From: JAUWMI01 sp964630455
Lineage (GTDB): Bacteria; Sumerlaeota; Sumerlaeia; MWCT01; JAUWMI01
NCBI GenBank assembly: GCA_964630455.1
Contig: CAZVVA010000209.1
Span: forward strand, 1-6,244
Direction of reading: 5' to 3'
Length of the DNA stretch: 6,244 bases
Position numbers and translations under genes: made by a program. Below are positions 6,219 through 6,244 of the stretch, in pieces. Below the pieces are notes generated by a model. The model did no database searches. It saw only the letters and a list, made by a program, of their open reading frames with translations, and had not been told where the DNA came from. How positions within the stretch are numbered: position 1 is the first letter of the stretch; each line of letters begins with the position of its first letter.

Positions 6219-6239
6219 ATCCCGAGCGAAGCAAGGGAT
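6219..6239. repeat. Dispersed-palindrome remnant (ATCCC...GGGAT)
   Basis: ATCCC (6219-6223) pairs with GGGAT (6235-6239) around GAGCGAAGCAA. The form closely resembles the ATCCTGAGCGAAGCGAAGGAT type of intergenic palindrome that I recall from many bacterial genomes. The element may continue past the window edge. Confidence 0.55.
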
Positions 6240-6244
6240 CTCCT

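Larger units (their letters stand above)
5694..6244. other. Intergenic region upstream of clpB
   Basis: This stretch of about 550 bp has no supported gene. 5708-5880 should contain the clpB promoter, but I find no convincing -35/-10 pair, CIRCE inverted repeat or sigma-32 box. A T8 run on the minus strand (complement of 5832-5839) follows a mismatched hairpin too weak to call a terminator. 5882-6001 is a duplicated hairpin element. 6002-6160 shows nothing I can name. 6161-6244 has a possible minus-strand terminator and palindromic repeats. Short frames here (for example 5760-6023 minus) run through the repeats and lack family signals. Confidence 0.7.

Overview
The window holds two complete protein-coding genes, both on the minus strand, and a lot of repeat-rich intergenic DNA. 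Right to left (the direction of transcription), they are clpB, encoding the ClpB/Hsp100 disaggregase (5693 to 3102, 863 residues), and a gene for an exported seven-bladed SBBP-type beta-propeller protein (2545 to 188, 785 residues). I see no tRNA, rRNA, CRISPR array or intact transposase gene. No other open frame has convincing start signals or family resemblance.

The organism is a bacterium. ClpB is close to textbook form in all domains. The propeller protein belongs to a family common in environmental Gram-negative bacteria and uncultured candidate phyla. The intergenic DNA carries several short dispersed-repeat types of the kind scattered through such genomes. I cannot assign a phylum from sequence alone.

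Layout: 1-64 has two repeat pieces, a 35-bp repeat copy and a strong palindrome. 65-187 is the gene-free 3' flank of the propeller gene. 188-2545 is the propeller gene, whose 3' half (239-1600) is a DNA-level tandem array of seven units of about 195 bp. 2546-3047 is intergenic: it has a strong ribosome binding site, a candidate extended -10 promoter, a possible folded leader, and a second copy of the 35-bp repeat inside a 9-bp-periodic inverted repeat. 3048-3080 is a clear intrinsic terminator for clpB. 3102-5693 is clpB. 5694-6244 is intergenic, with a duplicated hairpin element, a possible minus-strand terminator for a gene beyond the right edge, and palindromic repeat remnants.

The two genes appear to be separate transcription units: the clpB terminator lies between them, along with about 500 bp and the candidate promoter. 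ClpB is a cytoplasmic protein-quality-control ATPase working with DnaK, and the propeller protein is probably outside the cytoplasm, so a functional link is not suggested. I did not find a new multi-gene system. The points most worth a second look are the homogenised propeller repeats, the direct repeats bracketing the propeller gene, the possible structured leader of that gene, and a histidine replacing a highly conserved tyrosine in the DnaK-contacting M-domain of ClpB.
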